A stretch of 64,000 bases of DNA from Aphrocallistes beatrix (GCA_963281255.1 OY725489.1:7502523-7566522), one strand, 5' to 3'; shown: positions 50,947-63,200, counted from the first letter of the stretch. The notes: a model not told the origin generated them from the letters alone. Numbers and translations are program-made.

Positions 50947-53481
50947 CTAAATGCTATAATCAGCTCCAAACATCCTCCGCGTTTTAAAAGTCGCCCTCAA
51001 TCCATCCCCAATTAACCTTTCCACAACTGGATGTAAGGTTGTAGGTCTGTGCAGCGTTTTGTTCCTTTTGGCATAACCATCTGGAAATTCTTCAATACAC
51101 TCCAACCCATTCTTGAGTACGGGCTTGTTTAGAAATTCAGCTATCGTATGGACTATTTTAATTTTGTTGATAGCCAGATCTTCGTAGAGAAGTACTAGCT
51201 TTGGTCTGGCGAAATTCCTGAGCCAACCTTCGATAAATCGAGGCCACCTTTTAGCTAGCTGACTTTGGAATGTTATCACTTCAGGATCTAAATAAAATAT
51301 TTAGTATGAACTTGATATTTTTCAATAATTCGAAAAGAGCTACTACCACTTCAAAAGTACAGTCGACTCGGCTTAATAGGACCACATCGGTCAGAGGACA
51401 TTTTGCCCCGATTTAACCTAAGACTACCGAAATATACCACAGTGATACAACTTTATGGCTTATTTCCCATTGAAAATGGCTGGAGACATCCGCGATTTTC
51501 GATAATCTAGGGTTAAGCGGAGAACCCTATTAACCGAAAATATTTTGAATTAGCTTCTGTGTGTGAGAGCTAATCTGGTCCTGCCAAAAGTGGCCCGATT
51601 AAGCGGTTGACCCAATTAAACAGTGACCCTATTAAGCGGAGTCGACTGTCCTCAAATTTGTTTGCTGTCTGTTGTATACAGAGCATTATACAGCCCTCCA
51701 GAGATACGCTTCTATTCTTAAATCCATTAATTTTCATACGCTTAAATCGATAAATAATATTATAATACAGTACACCCTCGCTAATCCGAACAGCTCTGTG
51801 CCAATGATCGAAAAAATCGTTCGGATTAGTGAAATAACACTAATTCAATGGAGTATTGACTATAAAAAATTTGAATTGTTAGAATATTAAGGATAATATT
51901 TGGTTATAATTGCTTCTTTAATGAGGTTTCTCAATCTGATTGAAGTGTATATAATATTATAAACGTTGATTTAAAGCATAGATGCGAAAAAGATTATATT
52001 TCAGGTGTTCGGATTGTAAGAATGAAGTGTTCGGATTAGCGAGGGTTCGGACTAGCGAGGTTCGGATTAGCGAGGGTGCACTGTAGTGGGTAAATTGGCT
52101 AATTTTCTAAATTTTCTCGCTCCTAAACACTTTAGGGCTTAGAATTATACGCCTAAAGGAGCGTCTCGCGCTCCTAGATAATCCCTTGGTTGTACATCAT
52201 GTTAATTATTAATTAACCTCCAAACCACCTTATTGGCTCGCTCCTGGACCCAGAATTGCACGCGGGCCGAAATTTTTAGTTAACCCGGCCCGCAAGAAGC
52301 CCGCATAAATATTTTGGCCCACTTTGTGAGTTACTAACTATAGAGAGACACTTAGGGAATCCTTTATGGGAGTGAGTTTCTGTGTTCCATTTACGTAAGT
52401 ATTCTTATGGGAGTGAGTTTCTGAGTTCCATTTACGTAAGTATTCCTTAATTGGTACCTCATGACAGTTAAAAACATCATCTCGGTTGTCATCGCGGGGA
52501 GTCCTGCCAAGATTTCCGGCCCAGGGGCTCGCAAACTATTATATTCGGCCCGCACGGCCCGCGGGCCGATAAGAAAAGTTGGCCCGCGGGTACCCCCCCC
52601 CAATCCAAATCCTGACTACGCACCCAATACTTACCATCCCATGATTTGTCCGAGAATCCTTTCGGATCATCCGTAAAGTGACGATTCGACTCAGCGATTA
52701 TAGACTCTCGTGGATGTCTCATTAAAATAATTGCTCTGCCAAACTCAACCATTGAAGGGTGCTGTTTCATGCTGTTCAGCATGCCCGGGTCATTTTGATG
52801 GAAGATTTCTTTGTATATGAAATGCGTCTTAATGACCAGCGCTTTTCCATCGTCGATATTTCCTCCCATAAAATGCTCGTCGTCTCTATTGTATATCGTC
52901 CCTAAAACATGTTAAACAGCAATAGTAATAGCAATTTTTTAAACAAATGCTGGAATGCATCGGCATTTTTTTGGTTAAAAAAGGTATTTTTGTTGATTTT
53001 TTAAAAAATTGAGTTGCATTTTCACAGTGCAACTACATCATATTTGTCCAATTGATTTCATAACCTAAGGGACATCGAGCCCCCTCTGGATTGGAAGATG
53101 ACCCATAGACGCAATACAAAATTTAGGGCTAAGCCTCCCCTGGGACCCCGAAATTGTCCTTAGATTTCGAAAAGTTCGGCGCCCCTGGTTTAGAGAGACC
53201 TTTTTAAAAAATATAATCTACCAATTCCTACCTGTAAAACACCCAGTACTCTCTTCAATCAGATATCGAATCCATGTAGTCCCGGAGCCTGGAAATGTAG
53301 CCAATGCGACTAGCGCTTCATTTATATCCTTCGGCTTCTTTTCAATCGGACACTTCATTTGTTCATTTGATAAATCTTGAACTTCATGTTTGATAGTATC
53401 ATCAGTAGATTTGTGAATAAGCAGGAATATAATAAAGCTCATACACAGGAGGAATACTGAGAATTGCACCTTCCTCCTCAT
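50947..53481 (-). CDS. Type II membrane sulfotransferase, WSCD-like, three exons
   Basis: Exons in transcript order 53481-53232, 52901-52635, 51287-50947 (TAA at 50947-50949). GT-AG junctions, phases agree, 285 residues. The start ATG begins MRRKVQF, then a hydrophobic anchor (about residues 6-23), then a lumenal domain. PAPS-binding 5' loop TFPGSGTTWIRYLIE (about 67-81), 3'-phosphate region LMRHPRESIIAES with Arg and Ser in the expected places, and KTHF shortly before it. Family knowledge: Golgi sulfotransferases of the Sulfotransfer_3/WSCD type move sulfate from PAPS to carbohydrate or similar acceptors; the acceptor cannot be told. No WSC domain is present, unlike vertebrate WSCD1/2, so the protein is the catalytic part only. 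Intron 2 is filled by four transposons. Confidence 0.87.
51360..51648. mobile_element. Pogo-like MITE, CAGTCGACTCCGC family, with about 90 bp extra
   Basis: Complete ends, 289 bp. The extra stretch 51418-51508 is not seen in other copies and has no clear ends of its own. Confidence 0.88.
51679..52188. mobile_element. hAT-like MITE, CAGGGTATTATACAG family, split by another element
   Basis: Outer flanks GTTGTATA/GTTGTACA (7 of 8). Interrupted by 51768-52083. Confidence 0.9.
51768..52083. mobile_element. Tigger-like MITE, CAGTACACCCTCGC family, nested
   Basis: 316 bp, TA flanks, ends CAGTACACCCTCGCTAATCC and GATTAGCGAGGGTGCACTG. TTCGGATTAGCGAGG is repeated three times at the right end. Confidence 0.92.
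52251..52600. mobile_element. hAT-like MITE, CAGAGTTGCACGCGGG family
   Basis: CAGAATTGCACGCGGGCC at the left, GGCCCGCGGGCCG near the right. Includes an internal 60-bp direct duplication (GGGAGTGAGTTTCTG word twice, 52369 and 52409). Confidence 0.75.
53066..53188. mobile_element. GC-rich hAT-like MITE, right part
   Basis: AGACGCAATACAAAATTTAG to GTTCGGCGCCCCTG; left end lost. In sulfotransferase intron 1. Confidence 0.8.
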
Positions 53482-53629
53482 AAAACCTAAGAAATATACA
53501 TACACTATTTTTAGCCATTTTCTGAGCAAATACAGTTGAAATTATGAGCAGATATAAATAAATAGTGCAGTTCTTATAGGGGATGTCCTTTGATAGGCCT
53601 GTTGGGAGCAAACTAAAGGTAGTACATAC

Positions 53630-53821
53630 CAGGGTATTATACAGCCTTCCAGAGATACGCTCCTAATCTAAAATTTCTATATTTTCATACGCCTAATTGG
53701 CTAAATGACATTATAATGTTGGGTAAATTGGGTATTTTTCTGAATTTTTACGCTCCTAAACACTTTGCAGCTTAAAATCATACGCCTAAAGGAGCGTCTC
53801 GCGCTCCTAGATAATTCCTTG
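53630..53821. mobile_element. hAT-like MITE, CAGGGTATTATACAG family
   Basis: 192 bp, nearly identical to 6143-6334 (about five differences). Confidence 0.93.
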
Positions 53822-54043
53822 TACTACATACTACTTGATAAATTGAGCCACGATAAAAGCTGGACGCGGTGTTGAATTCTCCGGTACAGGCGGGACGCAA
53901 TAGAAAAGTATTATACATAGAATCCACAAAAGTGGGACATAATGGTGAAAGTAAAAACTGGACACTCGCCAATATTAGCTGAATTAGAACGATTAAAAAG
54001 GGGGGACGTCCCGCCAAAAACGAGACGGTTGGCATGTATTTAG

Positions 54044-54215
54044 GGTAATGCGGAAATGGTTCGACTTTTCGAAAAAGGAAATAGTTCGAATTGCGGATTT
54101 AGGAAATAGTTCGACTTTTTATCATTAGGATTAATGGTATCTTTTTTGCGAACTATTTCCTTTTTTGGAAAGTCGAACTATTTCCGGTTTTTGTGCGAAC
54201 TATTTCCACCATACC
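54044..54215. mobile_element. hAT-like MITE, GGTAATGCGGAAATGG family
   Basis: 172 bp, exact 8-bp duplication GTATTTAG (54036-54043, 54216-54223). Confidence 0.93.
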
Positions 54216-54269
54216 GTATTTAGTATGCCAAAAATCATATTCGAAAAAAAGTGTTGTAACAAAATCATA

Positions 54270-54446
54270 CAGTCTACTCCGCTGCGCGGGGCTCGAAATT
54301 TTGCCCCGATTAAGCAGAGTTCGCAATTTAACCGATGTAACTTTGTATTAGCTTCTATGTTTGGTTTGGGAAATATTTCCTGGAGATTTGTCCCAGTTTA
54401 CGGGTTTTCCCTATTAACCGATGTTCCAATTAAGCGGAATCGACTG
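54270..54446. mobile_element. Pogo-like MITE, CAGTCGACTCCGC family, diverged subfamily
   Basis: CAGTCTACTCCGC to AAGCGGAATCGACTG-TA; the interior differs clearly from other copies. Confidence 0.8.
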
Positions 54447-54749
54447 TATTCAAGGCCGTTGAACCGGGATGAGGATTGGTAGGGCCATGCCTTACCAACC
54501 TTAACCGGATCCTATGCCTAAGGTATTTAAAAAGGTGGTACGGCAATTATTGTGGTTTTGCCATACCTCTAATACAGATTCTGTGAAAAAGTGGTACGAC
54601 AAATGCCGTACCACTTCCACCAGACCTGCAATTATGGCATGGACGATGTACCACGTCCGTATGTCTGAGATGCCAACCTTTAGAACTTGGAATCCGTGAG
54701 AATCGAGACAATTTTTTTGTTGTCCTCTAATGAATTACTGTGTCCAAAC

Positions 54750-55015
54750 CAGAGTTGCAGGTGGGCCGAAATTTGAAACCGCAGCCCGGCCCGCGGCCCG
54801 CAAGAAGCATAAATATATTTGTCCCACTTTGTTAGTTACTAACTATAGAGAGATACTTAAGGAATCCTTTTATGGGAGTGAGTTTCTGCAAACACAAATA
54901 AGTGGAAACTAACAAAGTTCCATTTACGTAAGTATTCCTTAATTGGTACCTCATGACAGTTAAAAACATTTTTAAAAAAAAAAGTCGACCCGCGGGTAGC
55001 CCGCGTGCAACTCTG
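54750..55015. mobile_element. hAT-like MITE, CAGAGTTGCACGCGGG family, complete
   Basis: 266 bp, exact 8-bp duplication GTCCAAAC (54742-54749, 55016-55023). Ends CAGAGTTGCAGGTGGG and CCCGCGTGCAACTCTG. Confidence 0.93.
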
Positions 55016-55540
55016 GTCCAAACTAGAGTCAACTATGTATTTGTATTTGAACATACATCCATGGTTAAAATTTCGTTAATTAGTCACAATAATGCATTTC
55101 TTTTTTAACTTAATTAAAAAAACAACGAATCATTATGACCTATATAGCATAAACAAACTTGTAGCAAAGTAGACTAAAACGCGACCAAATTGACAGGGTA
55201 TTCAAGCGTGGTATGAACAACCAGGTGTGAAGTGGTCCGTTGGGACTAAAAAGTGGTCTGGTTAAATTCGACCCAACCGCACCGGTGGCTACGGCCTTCT
55301 TGAATAGGGCACATTGAAGTTTTTGACTCCATCCTGGACTTTTAACAACTTACCGAAAAAAATCCCAGAGTTACCCCGGATAGCCATTAAAAATCATCTG
55401 AATCGAAAATTTTTTTTTTGAGATTGATTTTTTTTTAGTTGTTGGCTTCCAAAAGTTTTCGCATTCTTATGAGACTTCGGCGGCTCACTAGATGAAATTT
55501 CATATATGAATATGACCATCTTTCCTTAGATCAATTAGAA
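55016..55540. other. Upstream region of the SOCS gene
   Basis: Includes a short element at about 55198-55310 (TATTCAAGCGTGG ... CTTCTTGAATA) that shares GGTGTGAAGTGGT and GACTAAAAAGTGGTC with the hairpin at 19652-20030. No promoter motif recognised. Confidence 0.5.
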
Positions 55541-58401
55541 ATGTTTAAAAAAATAAAAAGTTTCACTCTATCACGGCTAAACTCTACCCCTTCAACCATC
55601 AGGGAAACACCCAATAGCCCACCTGATGCCCGTCAACGCAGTTTGACCCTAGGTCCACATAACATATATTCCGATCACCCATTCACCCAAGATAACGAAC
55701 AACACAGTGATTGCGCACCAAATGATTGTTTTATGAACTCAAACTCGAATCGTCGAGAGAAGAAGTCACGGACGCTGGACTATCGCCATCCGAGGCCTAA
55801 TAATAATTCCCTATACAACCCAAATGGGTTTCGTCATGGTAGAAAGGCACCACGCGAACGTGAAGATGATGGCGACGATCAAGGTCCTGAATATCTGAGA
55901 AAACCGCCTTTTTCCTGCTCAAACGATGGAGGAAAGTCGGCTATAAATGGGCTAGGCCCGCCTTTGCCGCCTCGCAAAATACGCTCAGCTACGTTGCCAT
56001 TAAACTTCGCTGGTTCCTCCCTGCCTCCCACTCTACCACCGAGGCGCAAAATGAACGGAAACTCAATTAACGATTACATGAATCCGTTACATTTCCAGCC
56101 TTCTGCGAAACTTGACGAGGGGAAAATAATGCAGAATATTCGTGATTTGGTTAGACACGGTTGGTACTGGGGCCCACTGAGTAAGGAAGAAGCTGAAGAG
56201 AAACTTTGCGATGCGACAGATGGCACTTTTCTTGTTCGGGACAGTTCAGATGATCGCCACTTGCTCACCATCTCATTTCGTACCTCCACGAAAACATTCC
56301 ACACGCGTATCGAGTTTTCTCGAGGCAAATTCTCCGTATTTCCTAACTGTTCCGACGACTGCTACGATTCAGTGGAACAATTGATTGATCACGCCATGAA
56401 CCACTGTAAGAATGGGGTGTTTTTCTATAGGTAAGTTCTAGTTTGATTCTATTAATACAGTAGAGAGATGTCCTCATATTATAACATGGATTTTGTATTA
56501 TGCATGGGCATGCCTAATTTCCGGGACGGGACGGGACCGTCCCGGAAAATCTAGAAACCTAATTTCCGGGATGGGACGGCATCCCGTCCCGGAAATTAGG
56601 TACCTTTTCTGTCCCGTCCCGGAGATTAGGCATCTTGACTCGTTCCGTCCCGGAAATTAGGCATGCCCATTACGCATGTACGTATCGCGATCCTGCGAAA
56701 TTTGACATTTTGATTTCATTCAATTTTTATACAGTCGAAGTCGTTTTTTTTGTTGTCCAATTGATGACATAGCCTAGGCGACCAAAAAATCCCTGACAAC
56801 AGTAGAACTCGGATAACAAGTACCCCCGGGAAGCGGAAAAAAGTACCTACTATTCGTAAGTACTACGTACTAACCGAGTTGATATTACATAGGAATCTAT
56901 ATATTAAATGAATTTTGGTTCAGAAAAGTGAGTATGTACTAAGCCGAAGTACGTCTTATCCCGAGTACGTACAAACCGAGTTATACTGTAGTAATGGAGA
57001 TACGTTCCTAATAAAACAATGTTTACAGAGGCTTGCGATAAAAAAAACGATGGACAAAAAAAATCAAGGCAAATAAAACGACTTCGACTGTAATTGCGAT
57101 TTAAGTGATGATGCTGATGTATGCGCTCTTTGCAGTTCCCGTCTCCTTTGTTAACGTTTTATGGGCTTAGCACAAGGGCGTAGCCAGTCACTCAAATCTA
57201 CATGTCCTGGCGGGCCCTTGGCTATCCCTTTTCTTTGCCCCAAAATTACGGTACCTTCGTCGTTTCGGGTTTTGACTATTCCCGAAAAAAATTTTGCGAC
57301 GCTATACCATTCGTGACCTAACTATTCGCGGTTTTCAGCACAAATAATTTTGGCTAGATAGCAAGAACTTCACAAGTCTGACCAAATACTTGAAAAGGTT
57401 AATTATTATTCATGTCGGTTATGGCGTGCCTGGAACTCAAAAAATGGCAGTCTTCCAATTCTGTTAACTTTTTACTTATAAAGTGAAATCTGTCTACAAC
57501 GACGATCTAAGTGACTTGCTAAAATGAGCGTTAGGTACAGGTGGCCTATATTTATATAGCGGTTAAATATAATGGTAAAGTCGACGATAGGACTGTTTTA
57601 AGCAGACGTTATGTACAGGTGACTGCTACATAGAGTGGACCCTATAGCAAGTTCCACTGTATAATCCTAAGCTGTCAAAAAATTCAATTGTCTGGAAATA
57701 ATATACGCTAGTTTAAAATCTAGGAACGTAATTGCCCCCCCCCAGTGTTTCCATCAACCTTTAGTCTCGCCGTTCGTGGGGGCTCCTGTACAGGTATCCC
57801 TCGCCGTTCGCGGGGGTTACGTTCCTAGGAATTGTCGCGAATGGCAAAATCGCAAACGGCAAGACGTTAGTACTTGTACAATGAGAATAGTGGGGTTACG
57901 TTCCTAGATTATAAAAACGACGCTAGATACTGTTTGCTAAATACGTTATTGATTCAATAGTTGCGCACTTGAACATATTAATATGGAATCTGTGCTATAT
58001 AAATGTATATTATTATTATTACGTATAAGGCTATGGACTCATGGTAGCCCATGAAACTACTGAAGAGAGTAACGAAAACCGCGAATAGTCGAGGGAATGA
58101 GTCGCAAATAGCAAAACAAGACAATTTTCCGCGAATAGTCGAAACCGCGAATGGCGAGGGTTGCCTGTATATGATTTCAGACCTAAATTAAACTCAATTT
58201 TCCTTTTCTAGTCATAGACACGAACAGCCGTCCATCACTCTTCACGTCTGCCTGATCAAGCCTCTCTCTCGATTTCTCCAACTCCGCACGTTACAGCATC
58301 ACTGTCGTTTCGTGATCCGTCAATACACACGCCTCGATCTAATAGAGAATCTCCCCTTGCCCTCTCGTATACAGGAATACGTCAGTATGTCGATTTTCTA
58401 A
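55541..58401 (+). CDS. SOCS6/7: Suppressor of cytokine signalling, SOCS6/7 type, two exons
   Basis: Exons 55541-56430 and 58212-58401 (TAA); GT-AG, phase 2, 359 residues. Long basic N-terminal region with Ser/Asn-rich stretches and two proline motifs (PPLPPRK about 140-146; PPTLPPRRK about 162-170) suited to SH3 ligands. SH2 domain about 207-297 with WYWGPLS start and FLVRDSS containing the phosphotyrosine-binding Arg (about 233). SOCS box in exon 2: SLQ-like TLQHHCRFVIR (BC-box part) and LPLPSRIQEYV (Cul-box LPLP). Family knowledge: the SH2 domain picks phosphotyrosine targets, while the SOCS box recruits elongin B/C and cullin-5 for ubiquitylation. The RQYTRLDLIENLPLP tail fits SOCS6/7 better than SOCS1-3/CIS; 6 and 7 cannot be separated. 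Confidence 0.95.
56506..56668. mobile_element. Palindromic MITE, ATGCCTAATTTCCGG family
   Basis: 163 bp; GGGCATGCCTAATTTCCGGG is mirrored at the end. Four CCGTCCCGGAAATTAGG-like words. Flanks ATTATGCAT/ATTACGCAT. Confidence 0.88.
56732..57090. mobile_element. CAGTCGAAGTCG element split by a pogo-like MITE
   Basis: TA-CAGTCGAAGTCG to CGACTTCGACTG-TA. Interrupted by 56800-56988. Confidence 0.88.
56800..56988. mobile_element. Pogo-like MITE, CAGTAGAACTCGGATAA family, nested
   Basis: 189 bp, CAGTAGAACTCGGATAA to AACCGAGTTATACTG-TA. Confidence 0.88.
57091..57790. other. Intron stretch of the SOCS gene
   Basis: Worn Tigger-like scraps (57240-57350 with TTTCGGGTTTTGACTATTCC; 57484-57660 ending AAGTTCCACTG-TA). 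No coding signal. Confidence 0.45.
57791..58166. mobile_element. Tigger-like MITE, CAGGTATCCCTCGCC family
   Basis: 376 bp, TA flanks, ends CAGGTATCCCTCGCCGTTCG and GGCGAGGGTTGCCTG. CCTCGC and TTCGCGG words resemble well-known Tigger/pogo termini. Ends 45 bp before SOCS exon 2. Confidence 0.88.
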
Positions 58402-58670
58402 CACTGGAAATGTATTGATGTGGTTTTTAATTGTAAATATACTTTCAATTTTATTTTCCTCTTCTATTTCAATTTTATTTTCTTACTTGTTGATTTGATG
58501 CTATTTCATATGTTGTATTTTTTTGGAAATATTTTGTTCTAACGCCTTCTGTTGACACTAAAGTTATGTTGATGTAACAGTTATCGTTTTAAATACAGAA
58601 GAGATTTTTGCTTTTTTGAGGTTCTGTAACAATGCCCCTAGAGAAACACAACTTTGCCCTCCCCCCGAAG

Positions 58671-58875
58671 CATGGTTTTATCTAAGATTTTCCAGTCCGG
58701 CACTTTTTTGGAGGTAATAAAAGTTACATTGCACCCAAACAGGGGTTTATCTTGTAATTCCATGGGTGGTAGCAACTCAGCACCAAAATCGAATCACACT
58801 GCAAGCACCTAAGTTCCTCAGATGATACCAGGCTGGCACCTATAAGTGCCGGCCGAGCACCTAGATAAACCCCTG
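58671..58875. mobile_element. hAT-like MITE, CATGGGTTTATCTAGG family
   Basis: 205 bp, exact 8-bp duplication CCCCGAAG (58663-58670, 58876-58883). Confidence 0.93.
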
Positions 58876-59878
58876 CCCCGAAGACCCGCCTATGCCGAGG
58901 TTCACATCTAAATGTAGTCACGCCGTTTCACAAAAATTCCCAAGTACAATGGAGTCTCCTAACATGGCGTTTGCCTGTTGTAGAGAAATATCCTCTTCTC
59001 GGAGAGTGCTTCACTCTATTACATACATACATACAGGGGCGGTCCCAGATGGGGGCATCCGGGGCATTTGCACCGAGTTTGACTTGTAGAATTCATAGCA
59101 TTGCTCATATGGAAGTAGTCTTATCCCTGTTTAGAAAATATAGTTGGACCATTAGTCCAGGATCAATCGAAAGCTCTAGCAGTTATAGTTTTAAAGTTAT
59201 GGTATTTCAACGGACCGCTAAATGGGGAAATTTGCCCGTACTGCGTAATCATTTGGTTATAACTTTTGAACGGATTGTCCGATTTGGAAAGTCTTTTCTT
59301 CTATGTACGTATATATCGAGTCCTACTTGACATTTTATTAGCATAGAATATCTGTAATTAGTTAATATCAACAATTCTAAACAATTCCAAAGAGAATTGT
59401 ATCAAGAATCGGATTTTCGGACATCGGGGGTCAAAAATTCGTCTTCCGAAACTTGGACTTTTGATATGTTTTCAAGGATGCTTTTGACTAACTTCGCTGA
59501 TATTTTTGTCTTGTTCGGAATTTTTCTCTTGCTCGGAATCCATGGTTATGTAGTATAAGAATATCATATATCAACAATCTCACGGATCTACGCAACAGAC
59601 CTTTCAACAATTTTATGTAAAACCTTTTTATAATAGGGGCAAAATATTTTCGCACCCTTGCGATTATTCGAGTACAGTAGAACATCTATAAGTGTTATCT
59701 CTATAAATGGAGAATCTCTAGATGTGGGGTGTAAGACAATTTTGAGCTATCTTTATTCGTCTCCATACAAAAGAGCCTATATAAATGGGGAATGGGGAAG
59801 TAAACATTATTTTTCTATTCAAATTAATATCTTTGATGGGGGGAGCTGAGCTCTCCCACTGGGGGTTATACAGTATAT
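58876..59878. other. Intergenic DNA between SOCS and the CM1 gene
   Basis: GGGGCGGTCCCAGATGGGGG near 59036 and CAGTAGAACATCTATAAG (59675) may be single element ends without partners. No ORF of note. Confidence 0.45.
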
Positions 59879-60221
59879 CTAAGTTGACTAATTCATGAAT
59901 TAATGAATAATTCGAATAATTCATAATTCATTAAGCCTGAGAAGAATTATTGAAAAATTTAAACTTTTAGCCAAGAAAAAGTCATAAATTGTAGGGATAA
60001 ATTATTCGAATAATTTTTAATTCAGGAAGTGGAAACATTGTTGTCGAGGATTGATGGATCAATGCTATAGAGAATGTTTGGAACACTTTCTATAATCTTT
60101 ATTAGTTAGCAATTGTTACTTTCCTTTTTATCACACATGATTGACTAATTCATACTTGAATTATGAATTATTCGAATAATTCATAATTCTTTGCCATTTT
60201 TTAATGAATTAGTCAACTTAG
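59879..60221. mobile_element. hAT-like MITE, CTAAGTTGACTAATTCAT family (reverse)
   Basis: 343 bp, exact 8-bp duplication CAGTATAT (59871-59878, 60222-60229). Ends 66 bp before the start codon at 60288. Confidence 0.94.
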
Positions 60222-60287
60222 CAGTATATATGGTGTTTTCGTTTCTAAAGTAATTTTTGCCTTCAAATCCAAGTAGCGTATAACAAA

Positions 60288-63200
60288 ATGGATTCGCTTA
60301 CCACAAGCATCGATTTCGATCAGAGTTTTCAAGCCAATTGGAGAGCAGAACTGGCCACTCAAAACAATTTAGATTTTGATGAGTCAGCAAATTTGAATTT
60401 GTCTCAAAGCATCCGAATGGATCCTAACACGCCCGAAATAACTCACTACATCAAACAGTACAAAGATCAATTGGAAACGCTGCAGAAAGATAACTTCTCA
60501 CTCAAACTGCAGATTTTCTATTTCCAGAGAGCTTTTGAGAATGCTGGTAATTTAGAGGGACATCACTCAGGGGGGAGAGGGGTTGCAAGGGGGGTAAATG
60601 CCACCCTGTGAACTTTTCTTTCCCCTGGCAAAAATTTATTTCTAGTTTATAGTACAGTCGACTCCGCTTAATAGGGCCACATCGGTCAGAGGACATTTTG
60701 CCCCGATTAAGCGGAGGACCCTATTAACCGAAAATATTTTGTATTAGCTTCTATGTGTGAGAGCTATTCCGGTCCTGCCAAAAGTGGCCCGATTAAGCGG
60801 CTGAACCGATTAAACGGTGGCCCTATTAAGCGGAGTCGACTGTATTTCCTACTTCCATCAGGCTTAATATACATTTTTGAAATTTTACAAAAATATTTTC
60901 TGATAGAGAGGACGGGTACCCAACTGGATGCCGCCTCCTCAGGTTTCCATTTGGGTTTGTGTCCTCTCTAGAACACTTTACATTTTAATCTGAAAAAATA
61001 GAGCTTTCTGGACCTCGTATATATGAAAAAAACACTACCCTACCAGGGTTGGATGGTAGGTCCGGATCTCAGACTGAGAGGATCTACTTAAAATACTTCC
61101 AGCAGGGGCCTCATTCACTAAAGTTCTTAGAATTTTTCTTAATTTAATTCTAAGTGCAATTCTAAGAATATTTCTTAAAATTGCTTTGAAATTCTTAGAA
61201 TTCATAAAGAATTATGTGGCATCAAATTCTTTACGGATTCTAAGAATTATTCTTAGAATTTGATCAATTCTTAGAATAATTCTTAGAATCGCATTTTTTC
61301 TCAGAATTCTTATAGAATACTATCTTGAAGAAATTTTCTTGAAACATCGATTTAGAATGAATTTAAGTCAACCTCCTACCTCACTTAAAAATTCTCTTAG
61401 AATTTGTATGCATTCTAAGAATTTGGCAAATTCTAAGAACTTTATAACTTTAGTGAATACCACTTAAAATAATTCTAAGAATAATTCTTAGTTTTAAGAA
61501 AAATTCTAAGAATTCACTAAATTCTAAGAAAAATTCTAAGAATTCACTAAATTCTAAGAATTCGCTAGATTCTAAGAAAAATTCTAAGAAATTCAGTTTA
61601 GAACTTTAGTGAATGAGGCCCCAGGGGGGGGATAACCCTCCGAGGGGTGCTAGATGAAACATGTACCATGTACCCTACCCTACCAAAAATACTCGTCCTC
61701 CCCAATATTCCCATACAAATTCATTTTATTAGTACTTACTACCTAAATTTTACATGACCCTTAGGCTAGTCATGAAAAATTTAGAATGGCAAATTTCATC
61801 TTACCAAATGGACACTCCGAAAAGTGGACAAACGCTCTACAACGGACAAACCTCGTGGAGTGGATTTAATTTACCATATATACTTGTGTATGTGATACTT
61901 AAGCACTCTCCGAGAAGCGAGCATCTCTACAACGGACAAAAGCCATGTCTTCAATGTGCTCCTTATTTGGTGTCTGGACTCTATAGTTTGGAATACTGGA
62001 GAAATCTATGAAATCTATCGAGACAATCCAACTCATTATTTAAAAAATTATTAATTATCAGATCATCATTATTATGTTCGTTTAGGTTTGGCGGAATTTC
62101 CTGATTCTTCTGAGTGTAAAGAAGGATTTTCTGAGTTGGAAAAGGAATTCACAGACAACAAAAAGTTGCTAGAAGATGCCAATCTAGCTATCAATCAGCT
62201 AACTGACCAGAATAAGGAACTGCATAAGAAGTTGTCTAAACTCGAAAAAAAATTTTCTGAGAATAAAAATAAATTTGAAGAACTGTCATCTATACTGGAA
62301 CAGAAAGATGCTGAATTCGATGAGCTGAATGAGAATTTTATCGGAATTTCGCACGAAAATAAGCAGTTGGAACAGAGGTGTGAAAATGTTATTGATCAGG
62401 TCCAAAGGCTAGAAAGCGAAATTGCATTCCTGAAAGCTAAAAGTGTTGAGGAAACAGCAGATAATTTAGGTATGTTATAAAAATACAGTCGACTCCGCTT
62501 AATAGGGCCACATCGGTCAGAGGACATTTTGCCCCGATTAAGCGGAGGACCCTATTAACCGAAAATATTTTGTGTTAGCTTCTATGTGTGAGAGCTATTC
62601 CGGTCCTGCCAAAAGTGGCCCGATTAAGCGGCTGACCCGATTAAACAGTGACCCTATTAAGCGGAGTCGACTGTAGTTTTAATAGTAAGGAGATAACTAT
62701 TAAAACTCGATTAATGTGTATTTATATATCTGAGCTCATACGAAAATGTCGACTCATCGTGGAATTATGACGTTATTGTCACCGTTTTTTATAAATTAGA
62801 AATTTCAGTTTTTCGACCACTACTAGTATTTAGCAAATTAAATGATCTTTGCCTAAAAATGACAGCCATTTCTAATACATAGTTTGAGCTGAAATTTATC
62901 AGTTTGTCACTATCATTGTCAACAGATTTTAGCGCCTGTGCGTGTTTTATCATCCCTAATGCGTGTCATCTGGTTTCGAAATGTTAGTCTGACCTGCCTG
63001 AGGGGGGTACCTTGGGGTCCAGGTATTATACAGCTCGCCAGAGATAAGTACCTAATCTCAATCGCGTAAATTTCCATACGCTTAAATCGATAAATAACTT
63101 TATGGTTTAGGATAATATTGCAAAATTTTGCACTCCTAAGCATGATTGGGATTAAAATCATGCGCCTAAAGGAGCGTCTCGCGTTCCTAGATAATTCCCT

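Noticed and set aside
52391-52676. Frames on both strands running from the GC-rich MITE into the sulfotransferase exon
   Set aside because: The minus frame passes the GT donor at 52634 into MITE sequence; the spliced reading to 51287 fits phase and homology.
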